From assembly GCA_964019695.1 (NCBI GenBank), contig OZ026515.1, positions 41,717,994 to 41,781,993 of the forward strand: a DNA stretch of 64,000 bases, read 5' to 3'. The notes under the pieces are model-generated. The model was not told where the DNA came from and made no database searches. It saw only the letters and a list, made by a program, of their open reading frames with translations. The translations under genes were made by a program, and so were the position numbers. Of the stretch, positions 1 through 10,926 are shown in pieces. The stretch comes from Loripinus fragilis (lineage: Eukaryota; Mollusca; Bivalvia; Lucinida; Lucinidae). Positions within the stretch are counted from its first letter, which is position 1; every line of letters begins with the position of its first letter.

Positions 1-493
1 CTTTTATTTATGAAGATATGGGTCCATTTATATGTGCACACTTATAAGTGTTGTTAAGTGTATATTAGCTACACCAGAATCAAGCTATAAAAGGACTTTA
101 AAACAACATTTTTCTCTTTGCATGTTTTTTGTGATGTTAAGCGTCTGCAGATCTTTTTCAGCAATCCTTTTTTTTTTCAAAGTATTATTCCGTTAATAAC
201 ACCAGAGTGTCAAACAGCTTGGATCCAGATAGTTTTTTGGTCTGCTAAAGACAGTAGCAGATGAAATTTCTAAATTTTATTGTGAACTCTGTCTGAGAAA
301 AAAAGTAATTTACGTGTCGCCATGCAGACCAATATAATGAATCATTGCAAGTAATATTTTCTTCAAAGGATAGAGAAAAAAACTATTTTAAATGCGAAAA
401 CGTGACGAGAAAGCATGGCTTTGGGAATTGATACTTTAAAAAATCATAAGGGATGGCCAAGTTACGGGGCTATGCAGAATATTGAAAGTAAAT
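1..493. other. Noncoding, with a partial MITE end
   Basis: AT-rich sequence with no convincing coding region. Positions about 140-230 resemble the half-site of a hairpin MITE found elsewhere in the window: a GTCTGC motif, then a T-rich stretch, then GAGTGTCAAACAG and TTGGATCCAGAT. The matching second half is absent, so this looks like a truncated copy. Confidence 0.5.
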
Positions 494-730
494 GAGCCGC
501 GGCATGGGATTTCCAACAATGTGGTATGTGCGACCAGCAAAGCCTCAGATCAGCCTGCGCATACGCGCAGTCTGATCAGAGCCTTTGCTAGTCGTTTGAG
601 TATTCTATGATTGTTAAGCTACTGACTGAACACCATTTGGAGTTTCTAAGCTTAAAAGGAGGCCGCAGAGGCTTGTCTTAGTCTACTCATGTCTAAATGC
701 CACATTGTTGGAAATCTCATGCCACGGCTC
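494..730. repeat. MITE family 1 (GAGCCG TIR), copy 1
   Basis: A 237-bp non-autonomous element with terminal inverted repeats of about 31 bp starting GAGCCGCGGCATG and ending in the reverse complement. The core carries the palindrome-like TGCGCATACGCGCAGTCTGATCAG. It is flanked on both sides by AAAT, which reads as a 4-bp target-site duplication. Four more copies lie at 21148, 25075, 40331 and 54488; copies at 25075 and 54488 are also exactly 237 bp. The superfamily is not assigned. Confidence 0.9.
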
Positions 731-1149
731 AAATATATTTTCAAGTGTAGTGACTGTTATTGTTCTGTCTATATTTGGAGCCACTAACACAAACGCTGGT
801 CAAATTACGTGGATTTGCAGACCGATCTGCGATTTTCTTGTTCACATATGCCGAAAGCAGGTTTCCTCAAGATGTCGTTTTCTGTTATATGCGCCAACAC
901 TTTATAGAAAAGACATTTTCACGTATTTGCAGGAAGAGAATACCTAAATCAGCCTGTATGGCTAAAACGTTTCACAATTGACGCTGTGCTCTTAGTCATG
1001 CTCATAAAATTGAGCCTTCATATCTTTCGGTAGCTAAAAAGAAGGATGTGGTCAGAATCTTCAATAAGCATTCTGATATTCTCACATATTTGCTAAGGCT
1101 TTTGGGTAATTTTTCGATTGAAGGCGCTCGTATGTTGATAGATGAATCT
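731..1149. other. Noncoding stretch
   Basis: No coding signal, RNA gene or recognised repeat. Open frames here run out of or through the preceding MITE and are not credible genes. Confidence 0.5.
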
Positions 1150-1505
1150 TAAGTGTTAAGAAATATTGAAAGTAACAAGATAAATCCACGTCATCGCTTC
1201 TTTCAGATATAGAATGAATCTATAAGTGTTTACTCTTTGCCTACTTGGTAATTGCTCATGTTTTTGTCTTCTGTTGACATTTTTCCAAAACCAACTTTTT
1301 CGAACACTTATTTCAGGAATGCCAGCAGAGTGTCAACCAGTTTGGATCCAGGTCAGGCCCGACGTTCTGTCAGGCCTGACCTGTGTCCAAACTGTTTGCA
1401 CAGGTAATCAGCAGACGACACTAGTAGGAAAAGTGTTTAGAAATATTGAAAGTAACAAGATAAACTCAACGTCATCGCTTCTCTTAGAGATGGATCAATG
1501 AATCA
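1150..1505. repeat. MITE family 2 copy between ~70-bp direct repeats
   Basis: The centre (about 1235-1425) is a member of a hairpin MITE family built around GTTTGGATCCAGGTCAGG and its inverted partner, ending in CAGCAGACGACA. It is bracketed by near-identical direct repeats of about 70 bp, at about 1150-1218 and 1431-1503, sharing AGAAATATTGAAAGTAACAA and CGTCATCGCTTCT. The repeats are far longer than a normal target-site duplication, so a local tandem duplication interrupted by the MITE is more likely. Confidence 0.75.
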
Positions 1506-3129
1506 ACTTCAAAAACATGGGAAATAACAGAATGTCACGAATAGAAAACAGGGGCGAACCCCCTGAACCGCATCTGGATCCGCCACTGAGAATATTCTCT
1601 CATGTTGGTTTTACGGTTGGCTTCTTTAATGTAAGGGCAACTACAGTGGGCCTGGGGTTTTGTATCTCTGATCAAAATACGACATAGTACAGACCAGCGT
1701 AGGCAATGTAAAATGAGACTACCACACACTTCGGCCGGTAAAATGGAGGATTCCCTGGAAATGTAATTCGGATGGAAGATGCTAACTCGCACATCACACT
1801 GGGATTTTCGTTGTTTATACCCATGTGATCGCACATACCCGTACCACCCCGTGGGAAAGATAACAAAAAAACGAACAGCGGCACGTCGGCCACACGCTGG
1901 CCGCGCGTTCGTCCGTGACGTCATTGTCACGTTAAAATTATTTCACCATGTCGCATTTCAGCGTATTCAGGATTTTCTGGAAGTCTTTTTCATGTTTTCC
2001 AATATTAAAAGAGGAATTTACCTCTGGGCAAGAAAAAGAATCTCGTTGACAAAAGCAAACTACCTGGATTATGTACAACATGCTAGATTTATGGCCCTAT
2101 ATGCCCGCATATAGTTTGGCTCATTCTTGATTTATTTCCAATTACAAATATTGTACTATTTCCATAGCAATGACGTTCTTTTGCCATGTAGCAAACACAT
2201 TGAACAATACAAAACCTTCATATTCTCATCAGTCATATATCAGGATGCATTTACCTAACTTATACTTTGTCGGTTATAGCAGGATCTATGATTTTTTTAT
2301 AACTTCTCTAATGTTTTGGTTACCATAGTAACCATGATATAAGTTTGATTGAGTACACTAATCGTGTGCACTATGTACTGATTGTCCTTAAGCCATTAAA
2401 GTTTCATGAACCAAGATTAAATACATTTTCATATCTTCCGGAATCCACATTTGTATAGTATGTACTTAACTCCGTTACCATAACAACCACATTTCCGATC
2501 ATACCAAAAGTATCTTCCAGCCACATGTCAAGCTTCATCGCCTTTCGCTTGAATTACACTTAAGCAGTGGCAGGATCCAACTTTTTCCATTAATTCTCAT
2601 GAACGTTCTCTATGAATCGAGTCCGAGTCTGCTGTCTACATTTTAGGCTCTCTCAATTTGACCTGTTTAATACAACCGTATTGGCAAATAGTGCAGAACC
2701 AGACCAAACGCCACAGAAAGGCGACCTCTGATCGGGTTCTACACTGTTTGCTAACAGAATGTGCTTTTTAAAATTTGAATTAAATTGAAACCATTACTAC
2801 CCAACAACCCTTTTATTCGAAATGGATATGTCCAATTGATAAGGGCGGGGAATTCAATTAGGCATAAATGGGTTAAGAAGGCTCTATAATTTGCAGATAA
2901 CTGGAGAGTGAACCTTAGTCCAATCCGCGACTATAACAACGAGTTATAGAGTATAAAGCCATTTTTTATTCGACTAGAATATAAATATAATACAGTATCA
3001 AAGTCATTTAAATAGCCCAAGAGCAAACTATTTTATGAAGTTTATGCCCAAATGTTTGGACCATCTAAATGTCGCATTGGCCGCAATATCAGTTACATGA
3101 ACTCTATAAAGATGTATCGGCAACATCTA
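1506..3129. other. Noncoding with repeat fragments
   Basis: No supported gene. 1545-1590 (GGCGAACCCCCTGAACCG then GGATCCGCC) looks like one end of the GGATCC-type MITE family 3. 1880-1930 is a GC/CpG-rich patch containing GTGACGTCAT in otherwise AT-rich DNA. 2640-2878 belongs to another repeat family: paired sequences around GGTTCTACACTGTTTGCT, then TGTCCAATTGATAA and a terminal AAATGGGTTAA, recurring at 39850-40096 and partly at 28190-28300. Confidence 0.5.
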
Positions 3130-3433
3130 CATGCGCGGATTCAGAGAGGGGGGAGGGGGCCGGACCCCCCCCCCCCCCTGAAAAATCACAAAAACATAGG
3201 GTTTCCTAGCAATACTGGTCCGGATCCCCTGAAAACCACAAAGCTACCAAGCCAGCATTCAATGTTGGGCCATCATCGGCATGCCAGCGAAACGCCATTT
3301 AAATGGCGTTTCGCTGGCGGGCCAATAATGGCCCGCTTTTAGTGGTATTTGGAACCTCCCTTCCCTCATCAACTATAAAAAAACGTTGTCAAAATTGGAC
3401 CCCCTCTAACAAAACTTTCTAGATCCGCACATG
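3130..3433. repeat. MITE family 3 (CATGCGCGGAT TIR), copy 1
   Basis: A 304-bp element with termini CATGCGCGGAT and ATCCGCACATG and a strong internal palindrome built from GCGAAACGCCATTTAAATGG and its complement. The flanks read ATCTA on both sides, a 5-bp target-site duplication. Poly-C and poly-G tracts sit just inside the end. Other copies are at 13770-14074 and 57491-57789. Confidence 0.9.
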
Positions 3434-3893
3434 ATCTACAAGAAGAATGGTGGTATGAATTTCGTCATCAAGCTGTTTTCAAATTGATCAAATGGGACTT
3501 TGGGGTATGAATTGTTTCAACATATGAGTTTTTGTCTAAAAATCACGGATTTTCATCTTGTATATTAGTTTAATATACCACTGACAAAATGTGATTTGAA
3601 TGGATCTGAATAAATTTGGTTGACTATACATGTAGCCCTTTATTAAACACAATTGTGGGTGCGACTGCGTACTTACAATCATTTCACAGTGTAGGCAGTA
3701 TATCCCACCCTCCAAATAGATTAAAATTGTAGTTGGGCAAGGATGGAAATATACTTTAGTTCACGACTGACACATGAGTAACATTTTATCCAAATAAGGG
3801 TCTCTTTTGCTTTAAGAATTTTTCTTTTACATCTGGTTATAAATGTTATAGACTGTATTTGGCCTGCCATGGTCATGCGAAGACTATGTAATA
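3434..3893. other. Noncoding stretch
   Basis: AT-rich sequence in which I see no gene or recognised repeat apart from a weak repeat-like stretch (about 3850-3893) that partly resembles 9095-9125. Confidence 0.4.
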
Positions 3894-4068
3894 GTTATAC
3901 CATGGCTTGTCCGCCTGTACGTGGAGATAATCCACGAGCTTTAGCGAGTGGATTATCTTACGTACAGGTGGACAAACATGGTATAACTATTTTATACCAC
4001 CTACATCAGTGTAGACCTTGCACATCAAGTGTTATTTCATGCTAAAGTTGGTAAAGGTGGTATAAAAT
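3894..4068. repeat. Double-hairpin repeat (GTTATACCATG), copy 1
   Basis: A foldback at 3894-3987 starts GTTATACCATGG and ends with the reverse complement, with an inner stem from CCTGTACGT and GATAATCCAC. A second foldback follows directly, from TTTTATACCACCT to AGGTGGTATAAAA. A near-identical copy lies at 52457-52628. A compact two-stem design is typical of small non-autonomous DNA elements. No coding capacity. Confidence 0.8.
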
Positions 4069-4156
4069 GCTGTATTTTGCCTGCATTTGGTGATACGAAG
4101 TCTTGCTTGATTGATTAATTTATTTAACTATATACGTAAAACACATTTAGCTAATA

Positions 4157-7100
4157 GACTTCGAGCTAAAAAAGGTCCTGCTCCCCCCCCCCCTAGGGAA
4201 TTTTGCAGACATATCCTATCTTGAAGAAAATTTCAAGCCGCATCTTTTAAGAGATGTTTGCACTCTGTGCTCCGGGGCGTTAGTCTCTGACAGCCTGTTA
4301 CATATGTTACTGTAACAAACTAAGGAAAAAATCAAAATGAAAGTTTGAGCTACAGATAGAAGACATTGAACCATCTAATTATTCAAATTTCTTATGTATT
4401 TGCAAGCTGGATGCCTAAGCTACATAAAAGCAGCATTTCAAACAAAATTTCAGCCTTCAATGGTGTTATATGCGTTACATAGATTAAATTTCCCTTTGAA
4501 AGTTGAAATCGTGACTAACATCATTCATTTTTCAGACAATTTGTGCATTTTTACAAGTGTTTTTAATCTTAGTTTACTAAAATACTCATTTGACTAATAG
4601 AAAAAACAAAGTTTGCTTTTCTATCTCAAATACATTGTTTTATATGAGCTATTAAACAACCCTACCCCCAATTTTAAGTATCCAATTTTGGTATCTATTA
4701 TTGATTAAAAATATATGAAAATATTTGACGCTCATGGATATCTTACATTTTTGGCACTGTCTTGCTAATGCAATAAAGAATCATACATTTGCAAGTTTGA
4801 CATCAGGATCAGAGCACTTATTAAAGTATGTAACGTATGTTACATGGCATAATGAATGAGCTTGGAAATTTTTTTGGAAGTAAGAGATGATATTTCAGAA
4901 AAATACCGTTTTTCACATGTTTTCCTATTAATCTCTGGCCTCTGGTGCCTTAGTCTTAGTAATTACAGTCATTGCTGATAACAAGCCTATGGAATTGTGT
5001 TACCTATATTATATATAACCTTTTTAATCACATATTTCCTTATGCCTATAATATTAAAATATATAGACATATAGATAGAAAATAATAGTTCTCATTTAAA
5101 TGACACAATTTAATAAATATTCCTATTAAATAAAATTATTCAAAAACAATCTTTATTCAAGTCACCCTCAAAATGTCTATCATTGTGTTAGCTTCTATGG
5201 CAAAATAATCACCCATTTCATCACAACCAGTAGAATCGTGGCATTGTATTAGGACTGCAAACTGAGTACAATCCTGTTCCTCTCCACCCCTTTGGGAATT
5301 GTGCAGACATATCCTAACTTAAAGAACAATTCAAGCTGCATCAAATAAGAGATGTTTGCACTCCATTAACTAGGGGTTTAGCCTGTAATGGTATGATACA
5401 TATGTTACCATATCAATTTAAGAATAAATGAATTGAAAGTCTGAGAAACAGAAAGAAGACATAAAACTATCTATTTATTTGAATTATTCATGTAGTTTGC
5501 ATGCTGAATACCTTTGATACGTATAAGAAAAGATTTTTTAACAAATATACAGCTTCCTATGGTGTTATATGTGTTACATTAATTAAGATTACTTTTTAAA
5601 ATTGGTAATTGTGACAAACATCACTTATAAGCATTTCGTGTGATCCTCCTCTTTTGCCATCAAAATACTTAATTTTCTTTGTATGTGTGGCCAGTGCCAG
5701 CGTCAAACTTGACTCAGCCAAACTTGAATCCTTAGCATTCTTCAAAAGCAGAAACAGAATGTCAGTGTCATGGGATCAAACACCTGATTAAATATGGGTT
5801 TAATGCCATTTCACATATATGCATACAATGGAGTATGACTCTGGTATATATCTCTTCCTGTGAAGTGGCAAGAGCAATATAACTGCAGCTGCATCTGCAT
5901 CCGTGCTAGTCAAATGATAACTTTGCTCTGATTTTGCAAAATCTATGTCTCTACCGTGTACCTCTAGGAATACTTTAAGATTTCTGACATTGGTCAAACA
6001 GAAATTTGATAGGCTGCTTTTTTGCATCATTTGCAATGGAACCTATCCAGTCTTTTGGTGCTTAAGTCCTCAGGTCTTAGATCAATAGTATTTTGCTGCG
6101 CCCAAAGAACTTTATAAGTTTTCTTTAGTTACAATGTTGACTCTTGATGGTTTTGGCAGACCGTCTGAAACAATTTCTGTTACACCTTGAAAGTTATCTG
6201 GTATAAGAGAAAGAATATGAAGTTGGACCTTGCCATCAATCATGTTTGCAGAAGGTTGTTTTTGATGTCAGTACATTGAAGCATGTCTTAAAATAATGTA
6301 AAACCTATGATTTCTCAGTTTTTACAGCCATATCATTAGCTGTTGCATTCAAAAGAAGGAAAGTGGACTATAGGTAGAATGGGATAACCAGTAGTTCTAT
6401 ATTATGCTCTATGGAAGATTTATACAGAGTAAACAAGTTGATAAGGTGCCTCATTTCATGATCCATTGAAAACACTGAAATTGAAAACACTTGCCTCTGA
6501 CTGTGTAATCAAAAAGGATGTCACGACAATGCCCTTGCTCATTTATTATGACGAGTTGTATATGTTACATCCTTTAATAAGCGCTCATATCTTAGAAACT
6601 TAGTGAATCATTGAATTGAAAGGGTCTATTTGCGCTCTGTTCATCCTGCATTTCATTGCTTTACTTGCTGTGATACATCTAGTTCGATTATATGGAGGGA
6701 AAGGGTTACCTCGGTTTCAGCACTTCAGAAGTACTAAGACTTCAAATAAGTTTTTTAATGCTTGGGGAAAGATAATAAGTGCAGAGACATTATTAGATGA
6801 AAATATGTGGGTTGCATGTATGGAAAGGCTATATTTATAAAAGTTAACCAGCTAAGATATGATTCTTTATCACAGAAATATCAAGGTACATCAGTCCAGG
6901 TACTCATTGCTCTTAATGGCATAGTTTTCCTCCTTGTAAAGCCTTAGTCTTTCTCCTACTTGCAGAGTATCACTTGAAACACATGTACACAAAGAGCCAA
7001 CTATTAGGAATTCATATCAGTTTCCGAATGTTCCAAGCCATAAATGGCAAAATTGGAAAGTTGATAATGGCTCATCAATTTTGAGTGGACTGGTGGTAAA

Positions 7101-9042
7101 ATTGAATAACAGTAAATGATTGATATATTGTGTGATGATTTTACTAGTTGCAAGGAGGCGTGTGATAATAATGATTACCACAGAAGCAGACAACGACAAA
7201 CGTTTAACATGAGTTTAGACCATTTAATTTATTTTATTTTCTTGTAAAAATGAAAAACTATCTTTTCTATTTGTGGCTCTATATTTAGCATTATATGCAC
7301 TGTATTAGGAAATGTGTCCAAAAGGTCATTGATAACATCTGTAAAAACAGTCCATGGGCTTGATAATCAGAAATGAATATACATTTGTAATTTCTAGTGT
7401 TATGGCACATAAGACTTATAAGTACACATTAAGTGTCCTGATCTTAAACTTAATGACATCTTGCAGATATATGAGCAAGACAGACTAAGAAAATGAAAAA
7501 TATCGACATGCTGTAATCACTTTCATGTGTTTTACTTAAACGGTAATAACAAAATTCGCTTCTCTGTAACCAAGTTATAGAAGTTGTTTAACTAAATGAC
7601 AATAGCCACAATTATAGCTTTTAAATTATAATTAGGTTCATGTAACGCACACAACACCACAGTTAGCCGTATAAATGTTAAACAGCTTCCATATGTAGTG
7701 AAGACATCCAGTATAAAGACTATGAGAATGTCAATTTATTAGATAATTTTAATGTCTTCTTTTAGCAGCTCAAACATTCAAATTTCTTATTCTCAAATTG
7801 ATATAGTAACATATATAACAAGCTGTAACAGGCTAACGCCCCGACTTACAGAGTGCAAACATTTCTTATTAAATGCACCTTGAATGGTTACATAAGATGT
7901 AATTTGTCTGCAGAATTCCATAGGGGATTAGGATGGAGCAGGCCCTTACTCAGCTTGATGTCAAAATACTGTTTGATGATTTTACTTATCACGCTAACAT
8001 ATGTAACGCTCTCTGATCTTTAAAACTTGATGACAACTAGCAGATACATAAGTCTTTATCATAGGAGCCAGTTTAAAATCCCTAAACAATGTAAGATATC
8101 CAACAGCTGCAAGTTTTTTCACAATTTTAGCTCAAACTTTCAAACTACATTTCCTTTATTTGATATAGTAACGCATGTAACACGCTGTTTCAGACTAACG
8201 CCCCAACATAGAGAGTGCAAACATCCCTTATTCGATGCAGCTTGAGTTGTACTGTAAGAAGGAATATGTCTGCAAAATTCCCTCGAGGAGATTAAAACAT
8301 TTTTAGGCATATCTTACGTAAAGACAATGAGCTTGCCCATTTATTACATCAGGTAACATATGTTACAGCCTCTGATATTAAAAATTTTGCAACAAACTTG
8401 CAGATTTATGAGTCTTTACATATAAGCAAATAAATCCCAAACAATGAAACACATTCATCAACTGCAAATATTTTTTAACTATTTTTACTCTAGTTTTAAT
8501 ACCAAACATTTCACCTTAAAACTGGGTAGGGGTAGGGTTGTTTAATTGCTTATTCCAGAAAATATATTCAAGCTAGGGAAACAAACTTTAATTTTTCTGT
8601 TAGCCAATTGCATAAGCTAGTCAGACATGGTTAAAAACATTTTGCAAAACACACAGAGAGATTGTGAATGTAAATGATGTTAGCTACACTTGCAAATTTT
8701 AAAGGGTTATCTGATTTATGTAACGCATATGACACCTTAGGAAGCGGCAATTTTGTTCAAATGGCTGTTATATGTAGTTTAGATATCCAGTATGCAGACT
8801 ATATGAATGATTTTTAAAAATAAATATTTTAATGTCTTTAATTTGTAGCCCAAACTTTCAATTTACTTTTTCTTAGTTCGATTAAGTAACGTATGTTACA
8901 GGCTCTTACAGACTAACGCCCCGGAGCACAGAGTGCAAACATCTCATAAAAGACTCGGCTTTCAATTCTCTACAAGATAGGATATGTCTGCAAAATTCCC
9001 TAGGGGGGGGGGGGGGAGCAAACCCATTCTCAGCCATCCGTC
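4157..9042. mobile_element. Large element with ~700-bp inverted arms
   Basis: The left arm (4157 to about 4860) is the imperfect reverse complement of the right arm (about 8335-9042), through a poly-C/poly-G tract, CTAGGGAATTTTGCAGACAT, the GCACTCTGTGCTCCGGGGCG block, and a shared TTAAACAACCCTACCCC block. Degenerate extra copies of the arm unit sit inside: about 5260-5680 on the left, and 7430-7970 and 7985-8300 on the right. Variants of the near-palindrome GTAACATATGTTAC occur about a dozen times. The interior holds a decayed minus-strand gene, listed separately. The ends are uncertain by about 20 bp and no clear target-site duplication was read. It is probably an inactive DNA transposon; the superfamily is not assigned. 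Confidence 0.8.
5596..6300 (-). pseudogene. Decayed EE-x-x-TR / DTD-motif protein inside the large TIR element
   Basis: Read on the minus strand, this stretch contains coding remnants broken by stops and frameshifts. One frame reads QEEIYTRVILH (codons at 5840-5860 and on). After a frameshift, another reads HDTDILFLLL (DTD codons at 5761-5769) and runs open to a stop at 5596. Upstream, about 6120-6250, a further block reads DGKVQLHILSLIPDN. A large invertebrate protein family has a conserved EEADTR segment followed by DTDVLVL; I recognise it from memory only. The spacing of acidic residues resembles FEN1/XPG-type PIN-fold nucleases, which is inference. The gene lies between the inverted arms, so it probably came with the element. 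It cannot be functional as it stands. Confidence 0.5.
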
Positions 9043-9594
9043 TATAATATAAAACTATTCTACCATGTGACCCTCAGTAACAAACGTCATGTGCCTGTCA
9101 TGGGCTATGCGAAGACTGTATTTCGCTTCCCATGGACTTTTCATCTTTGACTTTATAAGACATTTAGAAAACCGAAAACGCGTCGGGAATTTTCGGAAAT
9201 TCAGTGGTCAACAAGTACCAATGTGTCGATACGCAGGTACGGACGGACAGCGCAAAAATAGTATGCCTCCCTCCTAAAACTCCGTTTAACAGCGGTATAA
9301 AATATAATAATGGATGAAGTTTTGGACAAAGGTGGTCACCATAGTTTTAAGAACAAGTGAAATCAATTAATATACGACTGAACTAACACTTCTACAAAAT
9401 CATCGGATCTGCTTTGTAGGCCGCTCTTGTATTTTGGAATCCACTAGAGCACACATCAGACTGCTCCTTCTGATCTGGGTTCATAGTATTTGCATTCTAA
9501 TTAAAATTGATCTGTTTTGTTAAAGCGAAATCATGACTGCATCAGACGACATCAGCATACGACATTACTCAGCTGCATGAAAATGACAACAGCC
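9043..9594. other. Noncoding stretch in the first GABBR1 intron
   Basis: No supported gene. 9060-9300 partly resembles the repeat-like sequence left of the large TIR element (CATGGGCTATGCGAAGACTG), so that element may have inserted into an older repeat. If the GABA-B receptor gene continues leftwards, this is intronic. Confidence 0.4.
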
Positions 9595-9842
9595 ATTAAC
9601 CCTAAGCGCCAAGAAAAAAATGCATCTGAAAATGTCGTCGGCTGAAGTCGTCTGCTGCATATAATTGCCTAACCCTATTGACAAATTAAGTATAGAAGCA
9701 AACAGCGTGTTCCCAGAACAGACTGCTGCTATGGGAGCAGTCTGATCTGGGTCCACACTGTTTGCCATAGAGGCTTCTTAAACATTTCAGCAGACGAGAA
9801 AAGCAGACGACTTTTGTTGTGATTGGGGCATTAAGGGTTAAT
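9595..9842. repeat. MITE family 4 (TTAACCCT...GCGCCAA) next to the GABBR1 splice donor
   Basis: A roughly 248-bp element with inverted ends ATTAACCCTAAGCGCC and GGGGCATTAAGGGTTAAT, with several GCAGACGA motifs and an inner stem around AGCAGTCTGATCTGGGTCC. Its right end is only 16 bp from the splice donor of the GABA-B receptor exon. Partial relatives are at 14330-14466, 33688-33900 and 58555-58640. Confidence 0.8.
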
Positions 9843-9858
9843 ACAAAAGTAAACATAC

Positions 9859-10080
9859 CTGGCTGTCATTATAGTCCATATGCAGCCTGTATTCCGGTAA
9901 TATATCCTGCCGGCTATTAACATCCTCGAGGGCCATCTCAACCGCCGGCAGACAGCCCTGGCCGCCGGCCCAGCTGCCCGACATAGGAAATATTCCACCC
10001 ACCGTCAAATTCTTACTCTTAATTCCAAAACACTCGCGTAACACAACAAGAAACATGAAACAATGCAGCACGAAATGCAT
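9859..10080 (-). CDS. GABBR1: GABA-B receptor subunit 1, first coding exon
   Basis: The 74 encoded residues start at an ATG (10078-10080) and open with a hydrophobic signal peptide, MHFVLHCFMFLVVLRECFG. They continue into the start of the periplasmic-binding-protein-like Venus-flytrap domain: VGGIFPMSGSWAGGQGCLPA, then VEMALEDVNSRQDILPEYRL. This matches the very conserved N-terminal lobe of GABBR1, which binds GABA as part of the class C heterodimeric GPCR in neuronal membranes. The exon ends in phase 0 at a GTATGT donor (9857-9858). The frame stays open upstream to 10140, but the signal peptide makes the 10080 ATG the likely start. The next exon should begin near the CD-x-G motif. I found none in 1-9858, so the gene probably runs off the left edge, with the large TIR element in its intron. 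Subunit 1 is favoured over a closely related class C receptor. Confidence 0.9.
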
Positions 10081-10746
10081 TCTGACAGTGTAGTATTCCG
10101 CTGATAAAAGTAATTTCAATCTCTGATCATGATTTCGCACGAAGGCTGTTTAATTTATTGTTTTTCCATCAAATAATCGAAGCCTCAGAGACGAATAGCA
10201 TCATTCCGCTACAGTATACATTTGAAATCGGATAACATTCTAGTTTATGGCATTATCAATTTCAGAAGAGAAAAACCTCGTATAATAGTGATTAACGGTA
10301 ATGGTGTATTACGAGCTTGAAGTGTGATGAGCAGATGAGACCAGCCATGCAAAGAGCTACGTGCATTAAGGGGCTATTTTGTCCCCCCATCCCCCCCCCC
10401 CCCCTATGAAGCCAAAAAATAAAAAGTTGCAATGTACTTTTCACAGAATTTCTTCTTATTGCTTTATTAGAATAATATCCCAAGTTTAAAAATCTGGTAT
10501 TAATTTGAGTATAACTTATGCTATGGTTACAAAAATGGCCGCCAAATTAGGTTGAAAATAGGAAAGTCACCATTCTTGAGCAAATTATAGACTTTTGACA
10601 GAGAATTTAATATAGAGCACTAGCCAATACCAAAACGACAGTTCAACAGGTCAGCAATTATCATCAGAGCACACAGCATATTAAAACTGGTTTTGGTATT
10701 TAGCTGTGCTGATACCTAATTCTTAAAGCAATATGTCTCCCTAAAA
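10081..10746. other. Upstream region of GABBR1
   Basis: Presumed 5' UTR or upstream intron and promoter side of the receptor gene. I see no clear TATA box or initiator. It holds a C-homopolymer run (about 10389-10403) and no coding signal. Confidence 0.4.
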
Positions 10747-10926
10747 AATGAGTATGATCAGGAAATACCACTATCACAAACTGCAAACAAATCCATGGCG
10801 CCGCGAGGAAGAGCCGCACAACAATCACGAGACACCAGGAAGACAAACTAAGCAAAGCAACCAGCTCTCTCTTCCCCATCAAGATGATTGCAAAACCCAA
10901 TGTTGTATTTAACATTTAACTCTGAG
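10747..10926 (-). repeat. Fragment of Penelope-like element 3' region, internally deleted
   Basis: This matches 40885-41060 closely: GAGTATGATCAGGAAATACC, then AGAGCCGC, CACGAGACACCAGGAAGACA and TTCCCCATCAAGATGATTGC. It then jumps to sequence matching about 41670-41700 (CAATGTTGTATTTAACA then TTAACTCTGAGT), which is part of the RT C-terminus there. The roughly 600 bp in between are deleted. Confidence 0.75.

Noticed and set aside
1535..1930. 131-residue minus-strand frame over a CpG-rich patch
   Set aside because: No domain or conserved motif; overlaps a MITE fragment. The CpG patch alone does not prove a promoter.
10081..10140. N-terminal extension of the GABBR1 exon to 10140
   Set aside because: The upstream start would be GTG, and the signal peptide begins at the ATG at 10080.
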